Below, one piece after another: positions 1 through 8,676 of a DNA stretch of 64,000 nt (position 1 is the stretch's first letter; each line of letters starts with the position of its first letter). A program made the position numbers and the translations under genes. Source of the stretch: Mycobacteroides chelonae CCUG 47445 (GTDB taxonomy: Bacteria > Actinomycetota > Actinomycetes > Mycobacteriales > Mycobacteriaceae); NCBI RefSeq assembly GCF_001632805.1, contig NZ_CP007220.1, positions 3,968,001 through 4,032,000 on the forward strand. Direction: 5' to 3'. The notes below the pieces were generated by a model. That model made no database searches. It saw only the letters and a list, made by a program, of their open reading frames with translations, and was not told the origin of the DNA.

Positions 1-890
1 ACCGCCGCCCGCTCGGGCATACCCGGGGTGGCCTGGATCTGCGGCGGCACGCCTTCGATCTCCTCGACACCACCGTCGTGGTGTCCGGCGTCCAGGTGCG
101 CCTGCTCCTCGGCCATGGTGGCCTCGTCCTTTTCCTCGGACATACCGATCGGACCGATACGACGGCCGTTCAGGAACTGCTTGATCACCGGCTCATCGCT
201 GGTCAACAGCACCTCACGGGGGCCGAACATGACGAGCTCACGGCGGTACAGCATGCCCATGTTGTCCGGCACCGTGCGGGCGATGTTGATGTTGTGCGTC
301 ACGATCAGGATCGTGGCGTCGATCTGCGCATTGATGTCGATGAGCAGCTGCGACAGGTAGGCGGTACGCACCGGGTCCAAGCCGGAGTCCGGCTCGTCAC
401 AGAGGATGATCTGCGGGTCCAGCACCAGCGAGCGGGCCAGGCCGGCACGTTTGCGCATACCGCCGGAGATCTCACCGGGGAACTTGGTCTCGTGACCGGT
501 GAGACCCACGACGTCAAGCTTCTGCATGACGATGTCGCGGATCTCGGATTCCTTCTTCTTGGTGTGCTCACGCAAGGGGAAGGCGGTGTTGTCGTACAGG
601 TTCATCGAGCCGAACAGCGCGCCGTCCTGGAACATCACGCCGAACAACTTGCGGATCTCGTAGAGCTCCTTGGACGAGCACTCCATGATGTTGGTGCCGT
701 CGATGTAGATGGCGCCCTGCTCGGGGCGCAGCAGACCGATCAGCGACTTCAGGAAGACGGACTTGCCGGTACCGGAGGGCCCCAGCAGCACGCTGACCTC
801 ACCCGGCGGCAGGGACAGGCTGACGTTCCCCCAGATTCGTTGTGAACCAAAGGACTTGGTCAAACCCTCGACGGAGACTTCTGCACCCAC
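1..890 (-). CDS. mkl: Mkl-type ABC transporter ATPase (Mce lipid import), C-terminus cut by window
   Basis: ATP-binding subunit that powers Mce-type lipid importers at the inner membrane. The reverse strand shows Walker A (GPSGTGKS, residues 37-44), the signature ISGGMRKRAGLA and Walker B with ILCDEPDSGLDP, followed by the D-loop and the switch His in VTHN. The GTG start at 890 is preceded at good spacing by GGAAGGA. The reading frame runs off the window at position 1, so the acidic, His-rich tail is incomplete. The neighbours (carotenoid oxygenase, TetR, rplL, rplJ) match the order around Rv0655 in M. tuberculosis, which supports the name. Confidence 0.93.
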   Translation of the reverse strand, partial: MGAEVSVEGLTKSFGSQRIWGNVSLSLPPGEVSVLLGPSGTGKSVFLKSLIGLLRPEQGAIYIDGTNIMECSSKELYEIRKLFGVMFQDGALFGSMNLYDNTAFPLREHTKKKESEIRDIVMQKLDVVGLTGHETKFPGEISGGMRKRAGLARSLVLDPQIILCDEPDSGLDPVRTAYLSQLLIDINAQIDATILIVTHNINIARTVPDNMGMLYRRELVMFGPREVLLTSDEPVIKQFLNGRRIGPIGMSEEKDEATMAEEQAHLDAGHHDGGVEEIEGVPPQIQATPGMPERAA

Positions 891-1093
891 CAGGCGATCC
901 TTCCGCAACACGCACACTTCGCCACCAACCCGGCCAGGCTGTGGTTCGGATCACTTTAGCGTATGCCCAGGAGCTGCATCGCGTTTGCGTCCATACGAGT
1001 CCGCCGACTGGCTAACTGTGATAACCAGCCACTACGCGTTTAGTACGCGCTGCGCCGGAAACACGCGCGAGTCCGTCCTCGAGGCCTTGCCGA

Positions 1094-2464
1094 CTACTTG
1101 TCCGCGGACTCCCTATCCGGCACACCATGGCGCCGACGCTCCACGATGAGCAGCGCCCCAGCCAGCAGGGCGATGAGCACGACGATCAGCCCGACGATAT
1201 CGGCGAAGACGCTCGGATGGGTGAGGCCATATCCGGTCAGCAGATCGATCTCCGCACGCTGCCGAACGAACTCACCGAGAACGACCCCCAGCGCGGATGC
1301 CGTGACGGCCAAGCCTCCGACAACCGTCAGCTGCACCGGCGAGACCCCGTGGAAGACCGCGTAGAAAAGATAGACGGCCAGCGTCGCGATGCCGGCCCCC
1401 GACAGCAGCAGGCCCAGCACCAATCCACCCTCGGTGGTCGCGGACCGTAGTTCGATCACGATCGCCACCACTCCGGCCACCAGCAGTGCCACGCCCAGAG
1501 CCGCGATGAGGGTGCGCTTGCCCGTATCGATGAGATATCCGGCAGCCGGCGCCAAGACCAGTCCGGAGGCAAAGAGTGCGAACGCCGGCGTATCCGAAGG
1601 CGCCTGCTCACGATCGAGCGACCACCACATCGCCGCGTGGTCGAAGTCGGCGAACCGCACCAGGAACGTGAGCACGGTGATCGCCAGCAGTGCTGCCAGT
1701 ACCACCGGCCGGGTGAGCACCTCGGCCGCGATCAAGGCCGCCGAGCCGCGGCGGCGGGTCTGCGCGAAGAGCGCACCGAAGGCTGCCAACGCGATGATCG
1801 CGAGGATTACCGCGCGCACCGGCGACGCCTCGTCGATCAGCAGCCAGGCCAGCGCGGACACCCCGACCAGCCACAGCAGGGCGCCGACAAGGTCGAAGGT
1901 GTCGAAGGTGCCGACGAACTCACGGTGCGGCTGGGTGAGCACCACGATCTGCACCACGACGGTTGCCGCAAGAATTCCGTAGGTGATCGGGCGCCAGTTC
2001 TGCGGTGAGTTGATGTCCAGGACCTCGCCCGCCAGCATCGCCACCGGGTACATCGCCACCCAGAAGCCCAGGGACAGGCCCCGGCCCTTTCTGGGGGTCG
2101 AATGTAGGACGATCAGCATGGACGCCACCATGGTCAGACCCGCACCCAGTGCCGAAACCAGCATCACCCAGGCAAGTAGCGTCGCCGACCCCGGTATCAA
2201 CGATCCGGCTGTCGACAGCCCAAGGATCACCAGGCCCGCCGCCAGGAAGGTCGTCGGGCGAATGTGATTGCCCAGTCGGGCGAACACAAGCAATGTCACC
2301 ACTGCCACGACGTCACCCGCGACGGTCGCCCACTCGATCGTGCCGAGGGCATCGTCACCCCGGTCTACTCCCCACACCGCCGCCAGACCGTGGTCCAGCA
2401 TGGTCAGCCGCGCTACGAGTAGTGCGGCGCAAGCGATAAAGACGTGCCGAACGGCCAGATTCAT
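1094..2464 (-). CDS. MFS-type multidrug/solute transporter
   Basis: A 456-aa protein made almost entirely of hydrophobic segments with short charged loops, consistent with about 14 membrane helices and the drug:H+ antiporter branch of the major facilitator superfamily. The N-terminal half has a Gly/Ala/Val-rich helix set and the C-terminus ends in a basic cytoplasmic tail (ERRRHGVPDRESADK). It lies on the same strand as mkl, 203 bp upstream, and 80 bp downstream of the DUF4126 gene. I do not recognise the substrate. Confidence 0.8.
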   Translation of the reverse strand: MNLAVRHVFIACAALLVARLTMLDHGLAAVWGVDRGDDALGTIEWATVAGDVVAVVTLLVFARLGNHIRPTTFLAAGLVILGLSTAGSLIPGSATLLAWVMLVSALGAGLTMVASMLIVLHSTPRKGRGLSLGFWVAMYPVAMLAGEVLDINSPQNWRPITYGILAATVVVQIVVLTQPHREFVGTFDTFDLVGALLWLVGVSALAWLLIDEASPVRAVILAIIALAAFGALFAQTRRRGSAALIAAEVLTRPVVLAALLAITVLTFLVRFADFDHAAMWWSLDREQAPSDTPAFALFASGLVLAPAAGYLIDTGKRTLIAALGVALLVAGVVAIVIELRSATTEGGLVLGLLLSGAGIATLAVYLFYAVFHGVSPVQLTVVGGLAVTASALGVVLGEFVRQRAEIDLLTGYGLTHPSVFADIVGLIVVLIALLAGALLIVERRRHGVPDRESADK

Positions 2465-2545
2465 GTCACCTTCATTCTCTCGTCCCCATCACTCTATGAG
2501 CCCCAGCCACATTCGTCCTGCGATAGCCGTTATCGCAAGGGCTAC

Positions 2546-3142
2546 CTACGGGCTGGCGGTGCCGGTTCTGCGCTTGCCGCGCGCCCATCGAATCGCCCGG
2601 AAGGTCAACCAGCCGAGCGCGACCATGAGCACCAGCACCACGACAAACGCGAGAATGGGCAGTGCGAGCGCGAGGATGGTCAAGACCAGCGAGGTACCGT
2701 CCTCGGCGGTCGAGACCAGTGGATTCCCCACTCCCGCAGTGGTGCCGGTGACGAAAGGGCGTGCGACTGTCCGGCTGGCGTGGACGCTGCCGGCGGTGAT
2801 GGCCCCGAGAATCGCGGCCACCGCCGGTGGCAGATGCGAGGAAAGACTTGTCTCGGCGGTGAACAAAATGGCCCCCGACGCCGGCGCGATGAACGTGCCG
2901 ACCGCATGCAGGACCGAGTCCAGGGCCGGAATCTTGTCGCCTATGAGATCGAGCACAAAGATCACCGCGAGGACGATGAGCGCCGGGGTGGAGGACAGCC
3001 AGCCATACGAGGGGCCGAGTTCGATCCACCCGAGCCTGTCGGCGGCGCCCACCGCGAGCAGCGGCAGCCAGGCATTCAGCCCGGCAGCACCCGACAGCCC
3101 AAATGCCCCGAGGATGGCACTGATGGCCGAGGTGATCTCCAT
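2546..3142 (-). CDS. DUF4126 membrane protein
   Basis: A 198-aa integral membrane protein that opens with a Gly/Ala-rich helix (AFGLSGAAGLNAWLPLLAVG) typical of the DUF4126 family. Four to five hydrophobic segments follow and the tail is very basic (RWARGKRRTG). The function of this family is not established. The ATG at 3142 is the first usable start. The next gene on this strand ends at 3195, so the two may share a transcript. Confidence 0.8.
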   Translation of the reverse strand: MEITSAISAILGAFGLSGAAGLNAWLPLLAVGAADRLGWIELGPSYGWLSSTPALIVLAVIFVLDLIGDKIPALDSVLHAVGTFIAPASGAILFTAETSLSSHLPPAVAAILGAITAGSVHASRTVARPFVTGTTAGVGNPLVSTAEDGTSLVLTILALALPILAFVVVLVLMVALGWLTFRAIRWARGKRRTGTASP

Positions 3143-3194
3143 GTCACGAGTGTGACGCCGTCACGCGGTTTCAGGTGCGATTTCCCCCGTGCCG

Positions 3195-3746
3195 TCACGC
3201 TCGTGTGTCGAGATCGACCACCAGTGGCGTCCCGCCCTCGAACCAGGCGCGGTGCAATTCGACAATCCTGCGGCGCGAGGGCAACCCCTTGCGGTGAAAC
3301 ACATTCTCGAGGTAGTCGAAGGGGTGTACGACACCACAGAATCGCTCGCGAGCCGCCTCGTACACCGGATCGCCGGGCGCTATCACCCGAGCGGATCCGG
3401 TGTACGTCCCGTCGGTGAGCCCCAGACTCACCGACGGGTTGGCCTGAATGTTCTTGACCCACAGGGTGTGCCGGCCGGTAATCGCAGCCAAGTAGGCCCT
3501 GTTCCCGTCGCGCACCGCTTTGACATAGGTGACGCGTGGACTCCCCGATTTTCTTCCGATGGTGGTCAGTACGCCGACTCCGCGCGGCACTCGGATCGCG
3601 AACCATGGCCGGTGCATCGCATGTAACGCACCGGCGAATCGGCGGCGCTCAGCCAGCGGCGCCTTGGTCGTGTCCAGCCCCGGCCTTCGCTCGAAGACGT
3701 ACCGTCCGTCCGTGTAGCGCAACGACTCCGGCAGCGGGCCGTCCAT
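3195..3746 (-). CDS. F420/FMN nitroreductase-fold (split barrel) protein, Ddn-like family
   Basis: About 183 aa with the family segment GVGVLTTIGRKSGSPRVTYV followed by GNRAYLAAITGRHTLWVKNIQANP, typical of deazaflavin (F420)-dependent nitroreductase/quinone-reductase proteins of mycobacteria. I start it at the ATG at 3746, 5 bp after the stop of the carotenoid oxygenase, which makes a tight two-gene unit. A longer form starting at 3791 would overlap that gene. Family members use reduced F420 to reduce quinones or nitro compounds. The substrate here is unknown; a step on apocarotenoid products is only a guess from position. Confidence 0.8.
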   Translation of the reverse strand: MDGPLPESLRYTDGRYVFERRPGLDTTKAPLAERRRFAGALHAMHRPWFAIRVPRGVGVLTTIGRKSGSPRVTYVKAVRDGNRAYLAAITGRHTLWVKNIQANPSVSLGLTDGTYTGSARVIAPGDPVYEAARERFCGVVHPFDYLENVFHRKGLPSRRRIVELHRAWFEGGTPLVVDLDTRA

Positions 3747-3750
3747 GATC

Positions 3751-5244
3751 TCAGCGGGGAGCCCAGTTGCCGTGGAAGCCCGCCGGAACACGCTGCGGCA
3801 GGTCGACCGTCGCCGCGAGTTCCAGCGTCTGTGCGTCCAGGACCACGAACTTGCCCTGCGACGTCCCGGCGCTCAGACCAAACCCGACGAGCACACCGTC
3901 GTCCTCGGCGGTTCCCGACGGATTCGGCACAAACGACATCTCACCCACCGCAAGCGAATCAAGGGTGGTCCGGCTGTCGGTGCCCGTCTGGTAATCGAAC
4001 TTGACCAGGCTGCCGTCTACCTTGCCGTCGGACTCGAATGCCCCCGCGATGCAGGGCAGGTATCCGTAGCGGTGCTTCTTGCCGGTCAGCTCCTCGTTGA
4101 TGCGGGGGAACTCGAGATGGCGGTCATCTCGGCGTTCCATAGTGACGGTGCCCTTGGTCAAGTTGATGACCCAACGGTCAAGCAGGCCTCGCGCATCGCT
4201 GGGGCCGAGTACATCGGCCGAGAACATGGAGTCATAGCGGACCAAATCGATCACCACAACTTCCTGACCGTCACGCATCTCGGAGTACCCGTTGAGCGGG
4301 TGGAAGACGTAGCACGGCTCGATCTCGAACCAGCGCACGTCCGCATTGCCACCCTCACGCGGCATCACACCAATTCTGGCTGGGTACTTGGGATTCCACG
4401 AGTAGGGAATGGATGGAGACTTACCGGACAGCTGACTTGCCCTGGCCGCGATCGGACCCGGGATCTTGACCTTGCCTATCAGGGATTGCATGACCAACTG
4501 GGCGGGCTTACGCAGAATCGGCGGCATCGGTACCGATTTGGTGATCATCGCGGTATCGAGGGTGACCGGCAGGTCGTAGAAGACGACGTACTTCTCGGTG
4601 AGCGTGAAGTCGTGCATCATCGGGGAACCCTGGACTTTGACGTCGACCGTACGGCGGGCCCGTCCCGAGGTATCGATGACCGAGTATTGAACGGTGTTAC
4701 CGCGGGCGAAAGAGTATGACACCGCATGCATTTCGCCGGTGTCGGGATCGATCTTCGGGTGCGCGGTGTAGCCCCCATGCAGAGTCCCCTGGAAGTCACA
4801 GGGCCCCACTGTGTCGAGCTCGTCGCTGAGCTCGTAGTTGGCGATACCGCCCTCCACCAACGCCAGCGTGCGGCCCGCATGACTGAGCGCATTGGTGTTG
4901 GGCCCGATCAACGATGTGCCGGCCGAGCTGCCGGCAGCGACCGTCGGCTCACCGAGAGCCTTGCGTACCGCCGCGGTACGCACCCAGCGGTTGCGATACC
5001 ACTGCGCCTTCCCATCCCGGAGCGATAGGCCGTGCACCATCGCATCGCCGCTGAACAGGTGATAGGTCGCGGGGTCCACCTCGGCGGCGGGGTTGGGGCC
5101 GTTGCGCAGGTAGCGCCCGTCCAGATAGTCCGGAATGGTCCCCTCGACCAATAGGTCGGTACTGGTCACTTCCTGCTGAACCGGTTCCCAGACTCCGGTC
5201 AGATACACGCTCTCCGTGGTGGTGGGCTGGACTGTGGCGGTCAT
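3751..5244 (-). CDS. Carotenoid cleavage oxygenase (Rv0654-like)
   Basis: A 497-aa seven-bladed-propeller dioxygenase that cleaves carotenoid or apocarotenoid double bonds with non-haem iron. The four iron-binding histidines are visible as H162 (in AHPKID), H211 (MMHDFT), H315 (VFHPLNGY) and H491 (GFHGNW, seven residues from the C-terminus). The length matches the family. The ATG at 5244 faces a divergent TetR gene with a palindrome between them. The order rplJ-rplL-TetR-oxygenase-mkl is that of the M. tuberculosis Rv0651-Rv0655 region. Confidence 0.92.
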   Translation of the reverse strand: MTATVQPTTTESVYLTGVWEPVQQEVTSTDLLVEGTIPDYLDGRYLRNGPNPAAEVDPATYHLFSGDAMVHGLSLRDGKAQWYRNRWVRTAAVRKALGEPTVAAGSSAGTSLIGPNTNALSHAGRTLALVEGGIANYELSDELDTVGPCDFQGTLHGGYTAHPKIDPDTGEMHAVSYSFARGNTVQYSVIDTSGRARRTVDVKVQGSPMMHDFTLTEKYVVFYDLPVTLDTAMITKSVPMPPILRKPAQLVMQSLIGKVKIPGPIAARASQLSGKSPSIPYSWNPKYPARIGVMPREGGNADVRWFEIEPCYVFHPLNGYSEMRDGQEVVVIDLVRYDSMFSADVLGPSDARGLLDRWVINLTKGTVTMERRDDRHLEFPRINEELTGKKHRYGYLPCIAGAFESDGKVDGSLVKFDYQTGTDSRTTLDSLAVGEMSFVPNPSGTAEDDGVLVGFGLSAGTSQGKFVVLDAQTLELAATVDLPQRVPAGFHGNWAPR

Positions 5245-5258
5245 CGTGTCCTCCAGGG

Positions 5259-5287
5259 CTGACTGGCTGGCATAACATTGTTATTAC
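5259..5287 (+). promoter_or_regulatory. TetR operator and promoter between tetR and the carotenoid oxygenase
   Basis: The 13-bp near-perfect palindrome ATAACATTGTTAT sits at 5272-5284. It overlaps a sigma-A-like promoter, CTGACT (5259-5264), 17-bp spacer, TATTAC (5282-5287). Transcription would start about 7 bases on, at the ATG at 5294, so the tetR mRNA is probably leaderless. A further GTTAT half-site lies at 5291-5295. A TetR bound here would block both divergent promoters. Confidence 0.5.
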
Positions 5288-5293
5288 GCCGTT

Positions 5294-6049
5294 ATGGTGA
5301 ACCTACTCCGGTTGTGCGAACATGGCAAGACAATGAGCTCATCCATTCCGCGAAACAGTCAGGGAAACGACCGGGCCGTCGCCCGCAATCCCCGGGTCGA
5401 TCTCGTCGCAGCGGCCGTACGGCTTCTGAACGAACAGGGGCCCGATGCACTGCAGACTCGCAAGATCGCCGCGGCCGCGGGCACCTCCACCATGGCGGTC
5501 TACACCTACTTCGGCGGCATGCGCGAGCTCATCGCGGAGGTGGCCGAGGAAGGTCTACGTCAGTTTTCCGGTGCGCAGGCCGACGTACCCCAGACCGACG
5601 ACCCCATCGCCGATTTCATGGTGACGGGCATGGTCTACCGCCAGTTCGCCATCGACCACCCCCACATGTACCGGCTGATGTTCGGCGTCACCAGCGCGCA
5701 CGGCATCAACGCGCCCAGCCGGAACATGTTCAACACCGTGCACCTGACGCCACAGCACGCCAGCGCCACGCAGCTCTATCGCAGTGTGCAACGTTCGATG
5801 GCCGCGGGCCGGATCGACGGCTCCCCCGACGATGCCGCGAAGGTCGCCGCGACCGCGGCCAAGTTCTGGACCGTCATGCACGGGTTCGTCATGCTGGAGC
5901 TGGCCGGGTTCTGGGGCGAGAACGGTGAGGCCGTTGGCCCGGTGCTGGGCTCCATGACCACGGATCTGCTTATCGCGCTGGGCGACTCCCCCGAACAGGT
6001 GAACAGTTCGGCCACTACCGCCGCCACCCGGATTGCCGCGCTGATCTAG
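5294..6049 (+). CDS. TetR/AcrR family transcriptional regulator (Rv0653c-like)
   Basis: A 251-aa regulator. The N-terminal helix-turn-helix is clear (DALQTRKIAAAAGTSTMAVYTYFGG), followed by a TetR-WHG-type C-terminal ligand domain with many aromatic and His residues (YRQFAIDHPHMYRLMFG). The ATG at 5294 fits a leaderless start; an in-frame ATG at 5333 would give 238 aa. It is divergent from the carotenoid oxygenase and probably represses it and itself. The stop codon shares CTAG (6046-6049) with the convergent gene. Confidence 0.9.
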   Translation: MVNLLRLCEHGKTMSSSIPRNSQGNDRAVARNPRVDLVAAAVRLLNEQGPDALQTRKIAAAAGTSTMAVYTYFGGMRELIAEVAEEGLRQFSGAQADVPQTDDPIADFMVTGMVYRQFAIDHPHMYRLMFGVTSAHGINAPSRNMFNTVHLTPQHASATQLYRSVQRSMAAGRIDGSPDDAAKVAATAAKFWTVMHGFVMLELAGFWGENGEAVGPVLGSMTTDLLIALGDSPEQVNSSATTAATRIAALI

Positions 6050-6342
6050 AGGGGCGCCCAGGACACCTCATCCGGTTCCCCCTCGGCCGTAGGGATTGCG
6101 GGCGCCGCCGGAAACGGCGCTGTGATATCCCGCAGCGCTGCCACGGTGCGGACGGCCCTTGCGGCTGGAGCGCGCATATCCCGGGCCAGACGCACCAGCA
6201 GTTGCCTGCGCAGTTCGTCATCGGTGCGCGTCTTCGTTCGTGCTGCGGGTCCGGCCACCTCCGGCGCACGTCGACGCCGGGCACGAACCACCAGCAGGAG
6301 CAGCAACAGAGCACCCAGGGCGATCAACAGGTAGATGGCCAC
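6046..6342 (-). CDS. Small membrane-anchored protein of unknown function
   Basis: 98 aa: an N-terminal hydrophobic helix (IYLLIALGALLLLLLVV) followed at once by arginines, then a charged, Ala/Arg-rich soluble part. This predicts a single-pass protein with a cytoplasmic C-terminus. The start has a G-rich ribosome site (GGGGGGTGG). It lies just downstream of the rplJL terminator and overlaps tetR tail to tail by 4 bp. I do not recognise a family. Confidence 0.55.
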   Translation of the reverse strand: MAIYLLIALGALLLLLLVVRARRRRAPEVAGPAARTKTRTDDELRRQLLVRLARDMRAPAARAVRTVAALRDITAPFPAAPAIPTAEGEPDEVSWAPL

Positions 6343-6370
6343 CCCCCGAGTGTGCGGGTTGAAAACGAAA

Positions 6371-6406
6371 CCGGCCCCTGGAAGTCCGAAGACTCCCAGG
6401 GGCCGG
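6371..6406 (-). terminator. Terminator of the rplJ-rplL operon
   Basis: An 11-bp perfect stem, CCGGCCCCTGG (6371-6381) with CCAGGGGCCGG (6396-6406), followed on the reverse strand by TTTCGTTTTC. It lies 20 bp after the rplL stop. Confidence 0.8.
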
Positions 6407-6426
6407 GATTCGAAACGTACTGCGAA

Positions 6427-6813
6427 CTACTTGACGGTGATCGTCGCGCCGGCGGCCTCGAGCTTGGCCTTGGCGTCGTCGGCGGCCTCCTTGGCAACCT
6501 TCTCGAGCAGCGGCTTGGGGGCGCTGTCGACCAGGTCCTTGGCTTCCTTCAGACCCAGGCCGGAGACGATCTCGCGCACAACCTTGATAACGCCGATCTT
6601 CTTGTCGCCGGCGCTCTCCAGGATGACGTCGAACTCGCTCTGCTCTTCGGCAGCCTCGGCGGCCGGGGCAGCGCCACCGGCGGCGGCAACGGCGACCGGA
6701 GCGGCAGCGGTGACCTCGAAGACCTCTTCGAAGGTCTTGACGAACTCGGACAGCTCAAGCAGCGTCAGCTCCTTGAAAGCATCGATCAGTTCCTCGGTGC
6801 TCAGCTTTGCCAT
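6427..6813 (-). CDS. rplL: 50S ribosomal protein L7/L12
   Basis: 128 aa, the usual length. The N-terminal dimerisation helices ([20 protein letters not shown]) are followed by an Ala/Pro-rich hinge and the globular C-terminal domain ([16 protein letters not shown] segment, [18 protein letters not shown]) that binds translation factors. It forms the ribosomal stalk on L10, encoded 64 bp upstream in the same operon. Confidence 0.98.
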   Translation of the reverse strand: MAKLSTEELIDAFKELTLLELSEFVKTFEEVFEVTAAAPVAVAAAGGAAPAAEAAEEQSEFDVILESAGDKKIGVIKVVREIVSGLGLKEAKDLVDSAPKPLLEKVAKEAADDAKAKLEAAGATITVK

Positions 6814-6877
6814 GATGTTGGTTCCTTCCTTGATTTACAACAGGTTTGGTTGGTACTGGCGTATCGAAGGGGCGCTC

Positions 6878-7405
6878 TTACGCTGCCTCTTCGCTGGCCT
6901 TCTTTTCCTGCAGGGCGGCGGCCAGGCGCGCAACCTGGGACGCCGGGGCGTTGAACAGCCCGGCGGCCTTGGCCAGGTTGCCCTTCATTGCGCCGGCCAG
7001 CTTGGCCAGCAGCACCTCGCGCGATTCCAGATCGGCGATGCGCTCAACCTCGGCAACTGACAAAGCGCGGCCATCCATGTAGCCGCCCTTGATGATCAGG
7101 GCCTTGTTGTCTTTCGCGAAGGTCTTGATGGCCTTCGCAGCGTCCACGGGCTCGCCCTTGATGAACGCGATTGCCGTTGGGCCGGTGAACAGTTCGTCCA
7201 GGCCCTCCACGCCAGCCTCCGAAGCCGCACGCTTGACCAGCGTGTTCTTGGCGACGGAGTAGGTGGCGGAAGCTCCGAGAGAGCGACGCAGGGTGGCCAG
7301 AGCGGACACCGACAGGCCGCGGTACTCGGTGATCACGGTCGCAGTCGAATCCTTGAACTGCTCGGTGATCTCGGCAACGGCGGTGACCTTTTCAGTCTTG
7401 GCCAT
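6878..7405 (-). CDS. rplJ: 50S ribosomal protein L10
   Basis: About 175 aa. The start at 7405 gives the conserved N-terminus MAKTEKV and is preceded by a near-ideal ribosome site (GAGGAGG, 7 bases upstream). L10 anchors the L7/L12 dimers on 23S rRNA through its C-terminal helix (here [12 protein letters not shown]). An in-frame extension to 7591 exists but translates the structured leader and should not be used. Confidence 0.97.
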   Translation of the reverse strand: MAKTEKVTAVAEITEQFKDSTATVITEYRGLSVSALATLRRSLGASATYSVAKNTLVKRAASEAGVEGLDELFTGPTAIAFIKGEPVDAAKAIKTFAKDNKALIIKGGYMDGRALSVAEVERIADLESREVLLAKLAGAMKGNLAKAAGLFNAPASQVARLAAALQEKKASEEAA

Positions 7406-7429
7406 GTATTGCCTCCTCATCTCGTTTCG

Positions 7430-7605
7430 GTCGCTGCACCCAAGACAAGACGGTCCAAGATCGAGAAGGTGTCTGAAATGACGAACGCCCCGACGCAGAC
7501 AGGTCGGGGCGTGAAAATCCGCAGACTTTTGGTCCGTGGGTTTAACCTCGTCCTCCTGCGTGGGCCGCCAGGACGAGTCCTGGACCTTCAACCTCGTAAG
7601 AGGTG
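7430..7605 (-). promoter_or_regulatory. L10-type leader RNA upstream of rplJ
   Basis: The 5' region of rplJ holds strong secondary structure. A 9-bp perfect stem CGCCCCGAC/GTCGGGGCG (7486-7494 and 7503-7511) has an 8-base loop, and CCAGGAC/GTCCTGG (7568-7583) sits upstream, next to the purine-rich GGAGGACGAGG segment. Bacterial rplJL operons are commonly repressed when L10-(L12)4 binds such a leader, so autoregulation is inferred from family knowledge. Confidence 0.65.
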
Positions 7606-7681
7606 ACCGACGGTCTTCGGTGGAGCTGGGCCAGATTACCGCAGATGAGGGCGATCATCCAAAACGGCGTGGTATCCAGGA

Positions 7682-8641
7682 ATGGTGCCGCTGTCCTCCG
7701 AAGTCCCCACCCGAACAGGCATCGCACGTAACGGCGATATCGAGCTCTTCTACGAAGACCTGGGGAACCCCGCCGATCCGGCGGTGATCCTGGTGATGGG
7801 AGTAGCGGCGCAGCTCCCGATGTGGCCGGACGGATTCTGCCGGCAGCTCCTCGACCGTGGCTATCGGGTCATCCGCTTCGACAATCGCGACTGCGGGCTG
7901 TCGACGAAACTCGATGGCCACAAGGCGCCGGGATCGGTTCAGCGCCGGGTCGTGCGCTATGCCTTTGGCCTGGGCAGTGCGGTGCCGTACACCCTTATCG
8001 ACATGGCCGAGGATGTCCGCACCCTCGTCGACCACCTTGAGCTGGACACGGTGCATATCGCTGGCGCCTCGATGGGCGGAATGATCGTGCAGGTCTTCGC
8101 GGGCACGTACCCCGAGCGCGTCAATTCCGTCGGCATCATCTATTCGGCGACCGGCCGCCCGTTCTCCCGATTGCCGTCCTGGGAATTGATCAAAACGGCC
8201 ATGACCGCCCCCGGTAAGAACGCGACTGCCGAGGAATGGCTCGAGTTCGAGGTGAACAACGGCATCGTCTACAACGGGCCCGACAACCTGCCCTCCCGCG
8301 AGGAGCTGCGGCGGCGCATCCTCGCCCACAGGGCCCGCAGTGACTACAAGGTGGGCACCGTGCGCCAATTCGACGCCATTTTGGGCACCGGCAGCCTGCT
8401 GCGCTTCACGCGGGCCATCACCGCGCCAACGGTGGTAATCCATGGCCGAAACGACCCGCTGGTGCCGTACCAGAACGGCCGGGTGGTGGCCAAGAACATC
8501 AGGAACTCACGATTCGCGCTCATCGACGGCATGGGCCACGATCTGCCCGAGCCCGTGTGGGAGCCGGTGACCTCGGAGTTGTTGGCAACTTTCGACCAGG
8601 CCGCCCGTCCCTCGCGGGGGACCGCGTGCAGGACTGACTAG
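7682..8641 (+). CDS. Alpha/beta hydrolase, LipG-like paralog
   Basis: 319-aa hydrolase/esterase. The nucleophile elbow GASMGG (Ser130), the oxyanion region, the FDNRDCG loop and the terminal His in IDGMGHDLPEP are present. No signal peptide is seen. It is a clear paralog of the gene at 10055-10999, with the same NPADPAV and RFDNRDCGLSTKLDG blocks, and the two flank an ABC1 kinase. The natural ester substrate is unknown; the M. tuberculosis relative LipG (Rv0646c) is a lipase/esterase. Confidence 0.88.
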   Translation: MVPLSSEVPTRTGIARNGDIELFYEDLGNPADPAVILVMGVAAQLPMWPDGFCRQLLDRGYRVIRFDNRDCGLSTKLDGHKAPGSVQRRVVRYAFGLGSAVPYTLIDMAEDVRTLVDHLELDTVHIAGASMGGMIVQVFAGTYPERVNSVGIIYSATGRPFSRLPSWELIKTAMTAPGKNATAEEWLEFEVNNGIVYNGPDNLPSREELRRRILAHRARSDYKVGTVRQFDAILGTGSLLRFTRAITAPTVVIHGRNDPLVPYQNGRVVAKNIRNSRFALIDGMGHDLPEPVWEPVTSELLATFDQAARPSRGTACRTD

Positions 8642-8676
8642 GGCCGCACGGGCATGATGCGGCACACTTGCATTTC

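Noticed and set aside
78..845. A 255-codon plus-strand open frame
   Set aside because: Antisense of mkl, whose Walker and signature motifs are clear on the reverse strand.
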